In this document: positions 31,934 to 44,025 of the stretch, piece by piece
How positions within the stretch are numbered: position 1 is the first letter of the stretch
Layout of the letters: the number at the start of each line of letters is the position of its first letter
Notes under the pieces: model-generated
What the model saw: only the letters and a program-made list of their open reading frames with translations
Databases searched by the model: none
Told to the model about the DNA's origin: nothing
Made by a program: the position numbers and the translations under genes
Assembly: GCA_947650285.1 (NCBI GenBank)
Contig: CANTFL010001403.1
Location: 186,001 to 250,000, forward strand
Length of the DNA: 64,000 nucleotides
Origin: Hyaloperonospora brassicae
Taxonomy: Eukaryota; Oomycota; Peronosporomycetes; Peronosporales; Peronosporaceae
Direction: 5' to 3'

Positions 31934-31938
31934 GCGAC

Positions 31939-32270
31939 CGCTGCGACCCCTTTGGTGATATCGACAGCAAAGACCGCATCGGCGTCGTCGGTGATCTCTA
32001 CGACGGACACTACGGGGGCCTGGTTCAATAACCCCATGATGGATACACCAGAGACCCCATCGGTGGTCTTCGCAGCGAAGATCCCAGTGATGCCGTCGAG
32101 GAGACTTACGCCGACTTCCCCCACCACGGTGGTCTCTCCTATGTGCGCGACCACACCGACCGCTCTAGTCTCCCCCCCTGCTGTCTCTGGGGCTAACCCT
32201 CACGGTGGTAATCAGGCTCGCTGAACGTACAATTGACCCTGGATGTAGTGACCCGTCGCTTCCAAGCTTG
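31939..32270 (+). repeat. Left arm of large inverted repeat, inner part
   Basis: Continues the left arm after the Gypsy insertion. The reverse complement is found at 33186-33520. Reading frames such as the plus-strand 31898-32224 ORF run across the LTR boundary and are not genuine single genes. Confidence 0.85.
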
Positions 32271-33185
32271 TGTCGCTAGAGCGAAGAAAGGATGCTAATA
32301 TAAGTTCTCATAAATTACCGGAGTCGGGCACGCTTTTTACCCGAAGCCGATTACTGTTAGAATCAGAAAGTTTAAACATCGATAACTTGAGCGAAGGGTC
32401 CAGTAGAGTGTCTTAACCCTTTCCAGAGGCCAAAGGCGGTACGAAAACGGCCGGATCGATAGAGGTGATGTCTGGACGGGCGGACGTATTAAACCGCGTG
32501 ATAACTGTAGAGCTTGAAAATATCGCGGAATACTTGGAGGCGGACGGACGAGCAGCCTTTGCAGATCTCGTAGAGGTTGAGGCGATTAATGAGGAACGGT
32601 CGAATTCGATGTAGAACGAGAGACGGACTTGGCAGAGGGCGCGTTGCCTGGAAGCTTGGGGTCTTGGTTGGTCGTCGACTGGAGTTCCGCGACGTTGTCA
32701 GAATCGCCCGCATTGCTTCGCTGTCACTGCTGAAATAGTTACTTGACGGCAACAATGTGACCGGAGACGCGGCGCCACCAGAAGGCCTGGATCGGATCGG
32801 GGAGGATGCGGGCCGACCACCCGTGGCCGATCTCATGGACTTGCGAGATTGCGCTGTCAAATAGGCGGAAGCTCGCAGAGGTCGTTTTTCGAGAGTGGAT
32901 GTCGGGGCGGAGCGAGCATCGTCCGGAGACCTCGCCCCCAAGAGGGGCGCCTACGGACGACCGAACGAGAAATCATGGTCCTTCATTCGTATGGAGAGGA
33001 GGTAACACTAGGAATCGCGGAATCCGATCTGCCAGTTCAAGTGGTCGGCTAACGCCATCTCCCGCTAACGTCTCTCGAGTTGTCGATGGATAAGGAGTAA
33101 AAGATCGTGCATCTGGGTCTCTAGACGCTCGACTTAGACGCTCGACTTGGCCACGCCGGCTGGAACGGTCGCTAGTTGGTTCTCG
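32271..33185. other. Unique spacer between the inverted arms
   Basis: About 0.9 kb, present once. Minus-strand ORFs (32489-32941 and the 32973-33572 one that enters the right arm) are Ser/Pro/Arg-rich and show no known domain. They might be remnants of the foldback-like element's own protein. Confidence 0.5.
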
Positions 33186-35171
33186 CAAGCTCGGACGCGA
33201 CGGGTCACCACATCCAGGGTCAATTGTACGTTCAGCGAACCTGATTACCACCATGAGGGTTAGCCCCAGAGACGGCGGGGGGGAGACTAGAGTGGTCGGT
33301 GTGGTCACGCATATAGGAGAGACCACCGTGGTGGGGGAAGTCGGCGTAAGTCTCCTCGACGGCATCACTGGGATCTTCGCTGCGAAGACCACCGATGGGG
33401 TCTCTGATGTATCCATCATGGGGTTATTGAACCAGGCCCCGTAGTGTCCGTCGTAGAGCTCACCGACGATGCCAGTGCGGTCCTTGCTGTCGATATCACC
33501 AAAGGGTTCGCAGCGGTCACTGCCTTCGAGCTCGTCGATGGGGTCGGTATGGTTACGCCTAACTGACCACAATGCGTTGTGGATGCACTTAGCCCATGGT
33601 CCGGGAGAGATGGAGTAATTGAGGACGCAGGGGTCCCCGCGTCTGGGGTGGTAAGAAGCAACGAAGTTGAGGGAGCGTCTGGGGTGGTAAGAAGCAACGA
33701 AGTTGAGGGAGCGTCAGCGGCCGATCCATCTTCAAGCCCGGATGGAGCAATCATAGATGTGGGGGCGAATGACCTCTCCGCGTTATCTTACTTAGTAATC
33801 ATGGTTGCCGCGGGGTAGGATACCACGGCGGCAAACGGGGTTCGGACTTGGGCGAATACATCGCTGCACGGACACGAGTTAAGAAAAGCTCACACCAGAG
33901 GAATTAAGCAGGAAATTCGTACGGTATTCACGTGAAGAAGACATGCTAGTTCTCAAACCGCTGTACGGATGGAAGAACAGGAGGCGGCTGTGGTGAAGTG
34001 CTTTTGAAGAATAATGGACCCAGAGGTCGGCACGGTGAAGGGAAAAGGGGTCACCTTTAGGGAAGGGGGCGTACGAAGGAGAAGGGGCCTCCAAAGTGGT
34101 TGAGTCTCCATGGGAGAAGGGCCGTAAACCAATCAAGGAGAAGACCGCTGCCAATGTACCGTTTAATCGGTACTGACAAAAGACGACCGTGGTACCTCGC
34201 TGATAGACCAAGTCCCTCGACGGCAAACCTGGGCGCCTCATAGGTAGACCCGTACCCGTATCAATGGACCAGAGTCTCTCATTTGTAGACCCGTTCCCTC
34301 ATCGGTAGACCGGGGTCTCTCATTTGTAGACCCGTTCCCTCATCGGTAGACCGGGGTGTCTCATTTGTAGACCCGTTCCCTTGTCGGTGAATTCGGGTCC
34401 CTCACCGGTACACCAGAGCCCCATGCCAATAGCTCTGGTCCCTCAAGCTCTGTCTACTCCTGACCAGTCACGTGGAGTGCACTGGCAAGGATAGATCAAA
34501 GAAGTTTTAACGGCCAAATCATCATCCACTATCTCATCTGGCCTAGATAATCACGCGCCATCATCGCTTTATTCGGACATGATACGTCTCATAATTACGA
34601 GTGCGAGGCAGACTGAAGAGGACTGCGCCACAGGCTACGCAAGACCTTCGGTCAATCGCAGTCATGTACCATCAGTTCCTCGTGACTGGCTGTTTCAACT
34701 CATTACTACACGATCTCATTACAGGCTTCAAGCTGCGGCTGTCTCGTACACGTCACTGCTGATCACTCAACAGCAAACAGATTCGTCTTGCGACACGTGG
34801 TAGACTCTCAGTGGTTTACGGTTGCAACTACTGCGACGTCAAAAAGAGCCAGCGCCTCCGAGAGATCGTCGAGACGGTACTGAAAGCCAAACGGCCCTAC
34901 TTAGCTCGTGGACTGCAACTTCGATCACAGACTTTGTGCTGTTCGAAACTGACTGCCCGCTAGACGTCACAGGCCACTGAGATGCCAAACTTCAGCTTGT
35001 AAAAGGACCGCCCGAGCTGACGAACGCTCAGTGCTTATCATAGGCTTCGAATCGCGTGACGCCCGAAGACATGCAACGCGGTCCGCACCGTAGCTGCTCG
35101 TCATCGTAGACGCTGCGGTAGAAACTACGGCTCTTTTTTGTCGGGTCTTTGAGACCTGTGAGCGACTCGTC
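33186..35171 (-). repeat. Right arm of large inverted repeat (uninterrupted)
   Basis: The reverse complement of 18057-19671 joined to 31939-32270, with scattered substitutions. It preserves the empty Gypsy target site (around 33520), which confirms the insertion order. It carries the conserved 120-codon ORF (33879-34241, minus), the 36-bp duplication and one more 41-bp unit than the left arm. There is no clear target duplication around the whole structure. Confidence 0.85.
34271..34382. repeat. 41-bp tandem repeat in right arm
   Basis: About three units of the same 41-bp repeat as in the left arm (words TCTCATTTGTAGACCCGTTC and CCCTCATCGGTAGACCGGGG), one more than in the left arm. Confidence 0.85.
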
Positions 35172-35372
35172 AGCCAATGACCCATCAAAGAGACATTAAT
35201 GGAGTTATTTTAAGTATGTTTTAACAACCTTATCCTTCCACATCTCGTGGCTGAGACGGCGGCTGAACATTCGCTAACCATTCTAGAGCGTACAAACGAG
35301 GTATCAGCTGCTAATACAAGACGCCAGCACCGTTTCGGCGCTATTTTGCAAATCCAATGGATCGGCATTTTA

Positions 35373-35900
35373 GCGGAGCTACACAGCTCCTTAAGTCAGA
35401 GGAAGACTTTAGCGCTCAACGAGCAACTTAAGGTTTAGAGAACCCGACTCAAAGAGTCAAAAGCTCAGTGAGTTAAGATTTGGTTCAGAGAACCCGACTC
35501 AAATAGTCAACAGCTTAGAGAGCTTACGGTTCATGTTACATGGGGACCAAACGATTCAGAGAAATAACGCACAGAGTACACATGGAGTATCTGCCTTCAT
35601 AATTCGTTGTTATCTCCTTCAACGATCACAAGACGCCCCAAAGAGGCAAGTGTCTTTCGGGTTAAAATGGTCACTGTATTTTATTTCTTCTTTTAACCTA
35701 AAAGAACACCTTAATAAAACGTAATTTACCCGCTCACCAATGTCCTAAATAAACCCCCCAAACGATCTTGTAATCAATGGTTTACAGACATCAGTCTTCA
35801 ACAATTGATACTGTGTTCTTATATCACTTTAAAGGGGATACCATACCTTATGTGTACCACACCTATTGTCAACTACCAGTCGACGTGTAACCCCGTTACA
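35373..35900 (+). repeat. LTR relic ending CCCCGTTACA
   Basis: Diverged copy, in opposite orientation, of the sequence at 43487-44025. It shares blocks such as TAGCGGAGCTACACAGCTCC and TTTAAAGGGGAT. Its end CCCCGTTACA matches the Gypsy LTR terminus, so it is probably a solo LTR or fragment of a related family. Confidence 0.75.
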
Positions 35901-37639
35901 GGCATGGTCAACATAAATTGACTGCTGGCTTGAACAGCTGAGAAATTCGAATCATTTATGTTTGCACCACTGCTGTATGGATCCGATTATTAGGATGTTA
36001 TACAAATTTAAGACTACGCAAGAGACATTCTGCTCCGGCGCCTAAGCCTGAAGCGCCACACCAGTCTCATACGTCACATGCTATGCACAATTCTCTATAT
36101 TCATGAATCGCAGCCCTGGTCGATGGCTCCCCTTCCGGTTCAGGGGTGCCGGACACAATTCGGATTCGTATCCAGCTCATCTGCAACAACATTAGATACT
36201 GAAATGATGAATATACAACCAATCGGCTCGCGGATTGGGCTGCAATCGAACGCTTTTCTAGGCCGGGCTGGTACGTCCGACGGCGGCGGATCGATATCTG
36301 GGCAAATAGCACCTTACGAGATTCCGTCACGTCACGCTACTGTATATCGTAGCTTTTCCGCGCAGACGCATACGAACGACACACTATATTTTATAGCTCT
36401 GAATTTGGGTCCAACATACGACATTCTTGTCGGTGAGGGGAGCCTGACCGGAACATACTCACTTACCACATTAGAGGTTTTCTAAGCTACACATCAGGGT
36501 TGATTGAAAGCCTGGCACCATAGCTAGCTGAATCAACGACCGCTGGCGTTAGGCATTCAGGAAACACACGTAGCCTGTGCAGAAGACGCAGCGGCACTTC
36601 GGATGGGGGGCGGCGAATACAGGGTAAAATCTTGACCTAGATTACACTACCATGCCCCGTAGACCTCGCTTGCGATCGGGATGAAGGCTCACAATATAAG
36701 CGTCTTCAACGTTGACGCACCTAGTATGAGGGCTGAGCGCGAAGACCCTTTTCAAAAGCTCCACGTTTAAAAAATTTTGTCCAGTAGAGTTGTCTTGTCG
36801 GGCGACTTTAAATGTGTCCAGAGCCTGTAATTGGATTGGTTGGGCCCACAGATATCTAGCCGTCCCGAAGTCTTATACTAGATTTACTGCTAGTGGAGAC
36901 GACCCTGAGTGATTTCCGGCTGTTACAGGGAGATGCCGGCGATGATGATGAGTACAAATTGTCACTACAAATATTTTACCGCGGAGACGGCTAGTAGGAT
37001 CAACCTATCCTACGCTCCAAATTCCTGGACCAATCGTTTAGGTGTAAGGTCTAAGCGGCGGCAAAACGTGGCTTATCTATACGTTCAAACTTACCGGACC
37101 GCTTATTGACTGACTTGATACAGGCGGCGACGGAATTAGGAATGGGCTATGCCCTTATTGTCTAGTCCTGTGATGCCCATCTTATTTGGAGCGCACACCG
37201 TGTAAAGGTGGTGCGGAGCCAGTACAAGCCGCGGCAAACGCTCGGGGGCGAAGATCCGTCGTAGCAATAGGAGCCATCTTATAGCACGACGTAAATGGAT
37301 ATCTGACAATGTGGAAGTGATTCGGGAGGCCCATCTCGTTCTTCTCAGGGAGACTTTGCAGTGGACGACAGAGCGTCGTCGTTAATCCTACACGCTGATC
37401 TATACTTGGAAACGGATTAGCACCTAGCTTCTCTGAGGTGTGTTCGGGATCGTCATTGATGCGCACGATGTCGCTATCGGAACAATTTTTGCGTTTGAAA
37501 AGGCATCAGTCCTAAGTCGAAGTCACCCCATCATTTCGATGCCTGAATTGGCTTCAAAGCTTTGGTCGTTTGTGTCCGTACCACCGAAGCAACGTCTTAC
37601 TGATGAAAATAACCTACTCTTTTGCGACCCTGTACGGAC
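35901..37639. other. Gene-free repeat-derived sequence
   Basis: Only short ORFs; the longest (36078-36485, plus, 135 codons) has no recognisable domain. Part may be decayed 5' sequence of the LINE that follows. Confidence 0.5.
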
Positions 37640-38520
37640 GTAGAGGTGCTATGTGCTATAGAAGGACTTAACCGACATAAGTAATCCGGCCCTGGTGAGC
37701 TCAACAACGACATTTGAAAAGATACGAAAGCGCTCATGGGACCAGCGCTGTTCATCATAAGTAAATGATCTTTTAAGGGGTCGTATCTTGATCCTTCCTT
37801 CCTGGAGTCCCTAATTCTCCATCTCATGAAAATAAGCGGCTTCGGTGACGCCACCCACCATTGACCAATCGTGTTATTGAAGGCTAGCTACAAAGTCTTT
37901 GCAAATGTGCTAGCAACCCATCTCCAACACTTCTTGCTCAAGGCTATCACGATTCGCAACAAGTTTTTAATCATGGACTCAAATTATCGAAGTCGGTAAT
38001 GATGACGATGGTCAAACTTTCGACTGCAGCAGCGCAGGAAGACGTGACGGCCGAGCAGATCAAATGTATCCTGTTATTGGAATTTTGCAAGGCGTACGAT
38101 ACAATGGAACGCGATATCCTGTATGTATCGCTCCGGCTGTTCGAGTTTTTCGAACGGTTTAGCGACCCCATTCAACGCATCCACAACGGCACGCCAGCCT
38201 GCTTGTTGTGAACGGTTGCCAAGATCGGACACTCCCCGTGCGGTCGGGTATTCGAAAAGGCTACCAGATTGCGTCGTTATTTTCTATATTGGTGGTAGAA
38301 GAGTTGGGGATAGCACTTACAGTAGGACCCAGTGCTTGAGATACTGATGGAACCAGGGCTGCTGGGGCAAAAGCATCTATTTTCATCGTTTGTTGACGAC
38401 TCCACGGCATCTCTCGAAAATTTAGGGCAGATCCCGCACGCATCAAGCAATTCAAACGCTTTTGATGCACTGGTGGGATTACATGCCTAACCACCCACAA
38501 GAAAGTCAATAACCCTTGAT
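37640..38520 (+). mobile_element. Non-LTR retrotransposon (LINE) reverse-transcriptase relic
   Basis: Reading across several frames gives reverse-transcriptase motifs in order: SYKVFANVLATHLQ (~37.89 kb), CILLLEFCKAYDTMERDILY (38.06-38.13 kb), a LPVRSGIRKGYQIASLFSI segment (38.23-38.29 kb) and the catalytic FVDD (38389-38400). The order and spacing match LINE reverse transcriptases. Stops and frameshifts break it, and no intact ORF remains. A cysteine/histidine-containing segment near 38.9 kb may belong to the LINE C-terminus. Confidence 0.8.
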
Positions 38521-39819
38521 CGGGCAATCAATGTTGAGAGCTTTTAGAGGATCAAAATCTTGCCGTCAGGGGGAAAGGCCAGGTGCTGGGTTACGAGATC
38601 GGTGGGTGGGATTTGGAGAGCAAAAATCGGGGTCAATAATATGTAAGCAACGTCTTAGAAGGTATTGGGGTAGCAATAAGTGTGGAGAACAAGTTCTTCA
38701 TTCTAAACTCCACCGTCCTTTCCTCCTCGTAATTTCATCGAGTGTCCTTGACATCTCACTGTAGGCTGATACATATCTTTATAATATTTACAGTCGATTC
38801 CTGTGGGAATACGCAACTTCGGTAGACACCAGGCTTCATTAGGTCCATTCAAGGATATTGTCAACACCCCGGCAGGTAGAAGGCATCGGGCTGACCGATG
38901 TGTCGGTTGCAGTCCAAACACAGCGCACCCAGCATGCCATGTTTGGCTTACCCAACGAGCGGACAAGTACTCTCTATCCCGGCGCGTCTGGGACTTTATC
39001 GGGTCAAAACGGGGGCAGTCCAAGATAGGTGACTCCAGCTGCGGTGCTAAAAAGATCGGTATTCGTCCGTCGCAAGATACCTGGCCTGGCGTTGGAGCGA
39101 GTGCTGGGGAATGCGTAGAACAACACCAGATTAGCAAAAATTAACCGACTGAGTGGGTTCCACAAATCTCGCAGCGTTTCTTGACGGGGAGACTATCTGG
39201 TAGGACGGAGGCTAATTAGATTTAACACTTGCCTCACCTTTTCCCGATCAACATGTCGGATCCGATGATACCCCGGAAAGACCCAGCGCATTCAATCCAC
39301 GATTCAGTGGTCGGGGAACGCATGGATCCGCGATCACAGCGGCATAATATTGGCCAAAACCACATTTGCCACGGTAAAAACATTGTGTACGCTAAAACAA
39401 CTCGGCCTGTCTCAAACGGGACCCGCGGAGTTTGTTTAGGCGGTACCCAGGCCCGCCAACAACGTCTGGCCTCACTCTTCATCACACTTACGGCGATTGG
39501 AAACCTTTCATCTACTCTTCTCGCCGACCATAGCACTTGGGACGAGACATCTTTGGAATATAGCACCGCGACGACTTCACGCTCCCCAGGCTCTATCGGC
39601 ATATATGTAGTCGCTGACTCGACGAGGATTCATAAGCGGGACACCACACCTGTGGTGAAGTCGATCTCACAAAATTAATTTAGTGAGTGTTGATCTTCCA
39701 CTTGCCCAGACTTGCCGACTCATGGAGGGGTACTCCGATCCGTGCCTTGTTGTATAGCCTTGTGCTCACCTTGTGTACCCGTCGATTTGGCTAGCTTGAG
39801 CTCTTTGTAATGCCCTTGA
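38521..39819. other. Gene-free sequence downstream of LINE relic
   Basis: Short ORFs on both strands without known domains; may include decayed LINE 3' sequence. Confidence 0.4.
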
Positions 39820-41420
39820 AAGATGTCGATCTCGCTGAGATGTTGGGTTGAGCGTTCGCTTCCGGTGCGGAAATCTTCACACCACGAACGGGGGTTCTGC
39901 GATCCTGATCTTGAGTCGCGGCGATCTCTATTTGGAGATGTCGCGATCTCGATCTTTAATCATACCGATCTCGGTTCGTCTTCGGGATCGGGGTATTCGC
40001 TGTGCGGAAATCTTCACTCAGCAAATAATAGTCTTGCGTCGATCTTGCCTTGGGATCGGTCCGATCTGGTCTCGGGATCGGCCGATCTTGCTGGAAGTGC
40101 GCAATATGGACAGATCGGTTCTTGGTTTCGCCAAAATGAAACACGCCGATATGTCCAGCAGATCGCTTCGATCTTGCTCGGTCTTGTCTTGAACGCCTTG
40201 TCCAGATCGTCTGACCACTCGAGCCGTCTCGCGATCTTGTGTCCAATGTCCTTATCCTTGTGTTGCTGCTACCCTTTCAGTTGAGTTGAGTGTGAGTACT
40301 TGATCGATCCGGGCCAGATATCCCGAGATCGCTCTTCTCGATCTTGGCCAACAATCCAAGATCGGTCTTCTGTGTCCCTGTAACAAGCGTGTATTGACCC
40401 GCCGGGGAAGCCAAATCAATCTTGCCCGGAGAAGAGGGGAGGAGAACGCGCGTCGTGTGCAGATAAAGTAGAGCTCAAGTCTGTTTATTAACCAACCAAA
40501 TTAATAGCCAACCTATCCTTAAGCCTATTCCAAACTGTAGGTCACTCTCCAAGTCCATATCACCTTTAAACTTGACCGCTCCCTTGAACACGTGTCGAAA
40601 TTTCGTGACCTGTACTCCAAAGATAGCGCCAACACTCCCGATATCGTACCTAGACACCAAACGAGACCAAATTTCAAATGTGGTACCAAACACCCAATTT
40701 TAATACCAAAAGGTCCAAAATAGTACTCAAATACCAAATATGTCCAAATCCGCTTTGCGACGTCAATTCGACCGGCTTCCACTGGCTCTTTCGGTCTGAA
40801 CTTTTGGGACATCCCTCATGGACCTGATACAAGCATGTATATTACAATACAATAGCTCCATCATCGATATATCCATAATCAGCAGGGAACATGGCCGATC
40901 TGATGCCCAATTCGAGATCGTTGAGGATCGACACCGTGCGATCCGGTCATATGTGTTCTTCCGTCCATTGAGCGTACTCCGATACCATCTTCAAGGGTTT
41001 ATCTGCTCAATAGGACCGTTCATAGTTATCACAACGGTCCCACGGACTCCCACAAACATCCATAATTCCAGATCGGGCCATAATTAACCTAAATCAGTAC
41101 TCCCTCTGGGAGACCGGTAAAGAGTGTCACCGATCTGCAGGATGTTACACCTTCGTCAAAGAGTCATATCACATCACCTGGTCCCAGATCCTTGTCCCAG
41201 ATCGATCCATGGAAATCGTTCTATTTGTCGTCTTGTCCCAGATCGCTTTGTCTCAGGTCGATCCATATCCATCAGTCTGGTAACAGTTGGACCAGATCGC
41301 CGATCCCCGTTGAGACCGTTTTCCACCACCTTATTGGATCGCCAGGTCCCATGGCCTCCTTTTTCACCAGTAAGTGACACCTTAACTGGGTGGCCACCGA
41401 TCCACGTCCCATCATTTGAT
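39820..41420. other. GATC-dense block
   Basis: GATC occurs at least 20 times between about 39.89 and 40.37 kb and again often at 40.89-41.40 kb, commonly as GATCTTG, CGATCTCG or GGGATCGG. The stretch between them (40.44-40.85 kb) is poor in GATC. No open frame with recognisable domains is seen. It may be a diverged satellite or a repeat family of biased composition. Confidence 0.7.
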
Positions 41421-43486
41421 TAGTGACTTTACCACATTGAAATGATCTACAAGGCTTTGTACCGATAAAAGAATATTCCGTATACAATCTGAACTATGCA
41501 AATTGCATAATAGAAACGACACGTGTTTTGAGATCTGCCGGAATTTATATCCGAGGTACTATGTTTTTAAGAATTGCCCACTTTCGTGTGTACAAGCATT
41601 GCGATCGACGACTTAGCAAATACCGCCAAGAAGCGAGCATGTGATGAAGTGACAATTACGCATGGATGTCTATCTTTCTGTGTGCGCTATTTCATTGATA
41701 TAAGGGGATGTCTTTACTCTTTGGTCGTTGAATGACTCAACGGGTAGCAATGTAGACGCCAGGTCCGGAGAAGTATGCAATCATAGATGGTACACTAAAT
41801 AAGGCCTTGTCCGTTCACAAGTCTGATCAATCGTATCTATCATACCCGGACGCCATACACATCTGGCAGTAAACGCACATACTCGATGATCTGGTATGGG
41901 CAAGATATGCTGCGAGATTAATAACTACTTCCTTCCGCATGTAATAGATGTATGTCGCATCTGTCGACTCTGTTTGGCGATTATGCACCTGTATTCTACA
42001 TTTTGACAGCTTTGTCTTCGTCCACTTAGGACCTGTGTCGTAAACGTTGAAGTGGATGGGTTTCGCGTCAAAAAATGATAAGAACCCTTCTATTCGTAAT
42101 CTGTGAGCCAATTATAAGAAGTGTCTTTTTTATTTTTTTGTAGAAATACACTTCTTGGTTGCGTCATGAAAAGTCCGTCTACATTCTATGTAGTTATTTC
42201 TACCCAGGAAGTTTTACTAACGGGCCTTAACTCCCAGATACCTGCGATCAGTAACTTACAGGATTTGCGACTCCGTGGCGTACCTTTTTGCACGCTTGCT
42301 TCACATTGCCTACCGGCTGCGACCCATTTGAGAGCCCAGTCGGTGGCGCGGCTTTGCATTTGATCCTAGTCTTGATAGAGCTGTGCATCTGATGGGACTC
42401 GAACCCGTAACCTCCCGGTCAAACCGCCGTGGCTATCCCACTGCACCGCCCTGATCGTTCCGTCGTACAGTCTGAGGCGGAAGGTAAAGTATATACTGGC
42501 CATTGACAGTCAGTGAAGAGATATGCGCACTCTACCTGGAGTAGCAGATTATTTGCAGAATACATGTCAAGGGTATGCCAAGATCTCCAATCAAATATTA
42601 TTGCATGTCTATAAACGTGATGCGATCCTATATAGCTGGATGCTAAGAAGACAGACATCAAGTAAAGCTTGCTTTATCCAGAAATATTGCGATCGCAATT
42701 TTAGATGGGTTCTGGCCAATGTTACCTGTAAGTTATGCGATTCTTATATTAGTTGTACAAATCGTGACATGACAACAACGGCACGATACGCGTCGTTTAC
42801 AATCCCTATGTGATCCGTAGACGGCTGATTAGAACGACCTATCGCACTGTGATGGTATGGTGTCCTATATAGCATGCATTGACGAATATCTACATTTGTC
42901 TGTCAGAACCTTTACCCTTCAATGTATAATCAAAACATGCAGCATAACGCACGACCCGAGCTCAAATTTTTCGCTACGGATGCCATGGCTTCTGTCGTAT
43001 TCCGAGGAGCATAGCGCCTTCTCATCTTACATCTTACGACGACTCAGCGCCTCCATCGATGCACTTTCGTAACAGATCAGCTTTTGGCTAGTTACATATT
43101 TCAACATGGACAATACCCACTGGAGAAACGATGGCTTTGCCTGTTCCGTAGTATGATTACTTGACGACGTGAGAAGGCGAGCGACAAATCAACTTTTTTC
43201 AATAAATAACTTATCATACATCATTGGCAATCGTGGAATACTACGAAAAGATGGTGGCTGCATAACAATCCTCATCGAACCGAACCACGACTTGCGAAAG
43301 ATTTTGTAGCGATAGCTGGTGCGGCGACATTCCGTGTGCCATCGTATCCACTGATGTATTATGCAACTGCAAAAATTTAGTATGATGGACGACGTGAACT
43401 TGGGAATTTGATATCGCGCTCAGCATATGCTGTCACTGGGCCCGCTAGTACCGTTTGTGCGCAATTCCATGCCTGTTAAGCCTTTC
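41421..43486. other. Gene-free repeat-derived sequence
   Basis: No supportable gene apart from the tRNA-like element inside it. Confidence 0.5.
42380..42460 (-). repeat. tRNA-derived SINE-like head
   Basis: On the minus strand a perfect pol III B box (GGTTCGAGTCC, 42395-42405) lies about 25-30 bases downstream of an A-box-like stretch (GTGCAGTGGGATAGCC, 42431-42446). A functional tRNA is unlikely because no matching 7-bp acceptor stem can be formed, so a SINE head or tRNA pseudogene fits better. Confidence 0.5.
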
Positions 43487-44025
43487 TGTAACGGGGTTAC
43501 ACGTCGACTGATAGTCGACAATATGTGTGGTACACACAAGGGATGGGATCCCCTTTAAAGTAATATTAGAACACAAGTATCAATTGTTGAAGACTGATGT
43601 CTGTCAAAAATTGATTACGAGACCTTTTAATAGGTTTATTTAGAACATAAGTGAGTAGGTTATTTACTTTGTTCTACGGTGTTCTTTTAGGTTAAAAGAA
43701 GAAGTAAAATTCAGTTCCCATTTTGATCAACAAAAGACACGTGCCTCTCTGAGGCGTCTTGCGATCGTAAGGAAGTAGCAACGCCTTGCTAAGGCAGCTA
43801 CTCCTTGTGCACTTAGTGCGGTTGATTCTTTGAATCGTTTGGTTCCCTTGGAACAGGGACCGTAAGCTCTTTGAGCTTGTGGAATCTTTGAGTCGGGTTC
43901 TTTGAACCACCTTTTAGCTCTCGGAGCTGTTGACTCTTTGAGTCGGCTTCGTAGAATTAAAGTTGCTCGTAAGAGCGTTAATTCTTCCTCTGACTTAAGG
44001 AGCTGTGTAGCTCCGCTACACTTTC
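43487..44025 (-). repeat. LTR relic starting TGTAACGGGG, inverted relative to 35373-35900
   Basis: Same diverged LTR family as at 35.4-35.9 kb but in the opposite orientation. Shares TGTAACGGGGTTACACGTCGACTG-type ends and the CTCCGCTA/GAGCTACACAGCTCC region. Many short tandem-like words with AGCTC and GACTC occur inside. Confidence 0.75.

Larger units (their letters stand above)
19667..31938 (+). mobile_element. Gypsy/Ty3 LTR retrotransposon with chromodomain, degenerate, carrying a nested Copia
   Basis: The element is bounded by LTRs starting TGTAACGGGG and ending CCCCGTTACA, with a 5-bp target duplication GCGAC at 19667-19671 and 31934-31938. A polypurine tract AAGGGGGTGA precedes the 3' LTR. 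Without the nested Copia it is about 8.0 kb. The order is gag, protease, reverse transcriptase, RNase H, integrase, chromodomain, as in Ty3/gypsy chromoviruses. The two LTRs differ at roughly 20 positions by eye, so the insertion is not recent. It cannot be autonomous: there are stops, frameshifts and a changed reverse-transcriptase catalytic motif. The insertion split the left arm of the older inverted repeat; the uninterrupted site can be seen in the right arm near 33.5 kb. Confidence 0.97.

Noticed and set aside
34271..34382. CRISPR-like array
   Set aside because: The 41-bp units are contiguous tandem copies without spacers, in a eukaryotic repeat.
42380..42460. Functional tRNA gene
   Set aside because: B box is perfect, but the acceptor stem cannot pair and the anticodon arm is irregular.
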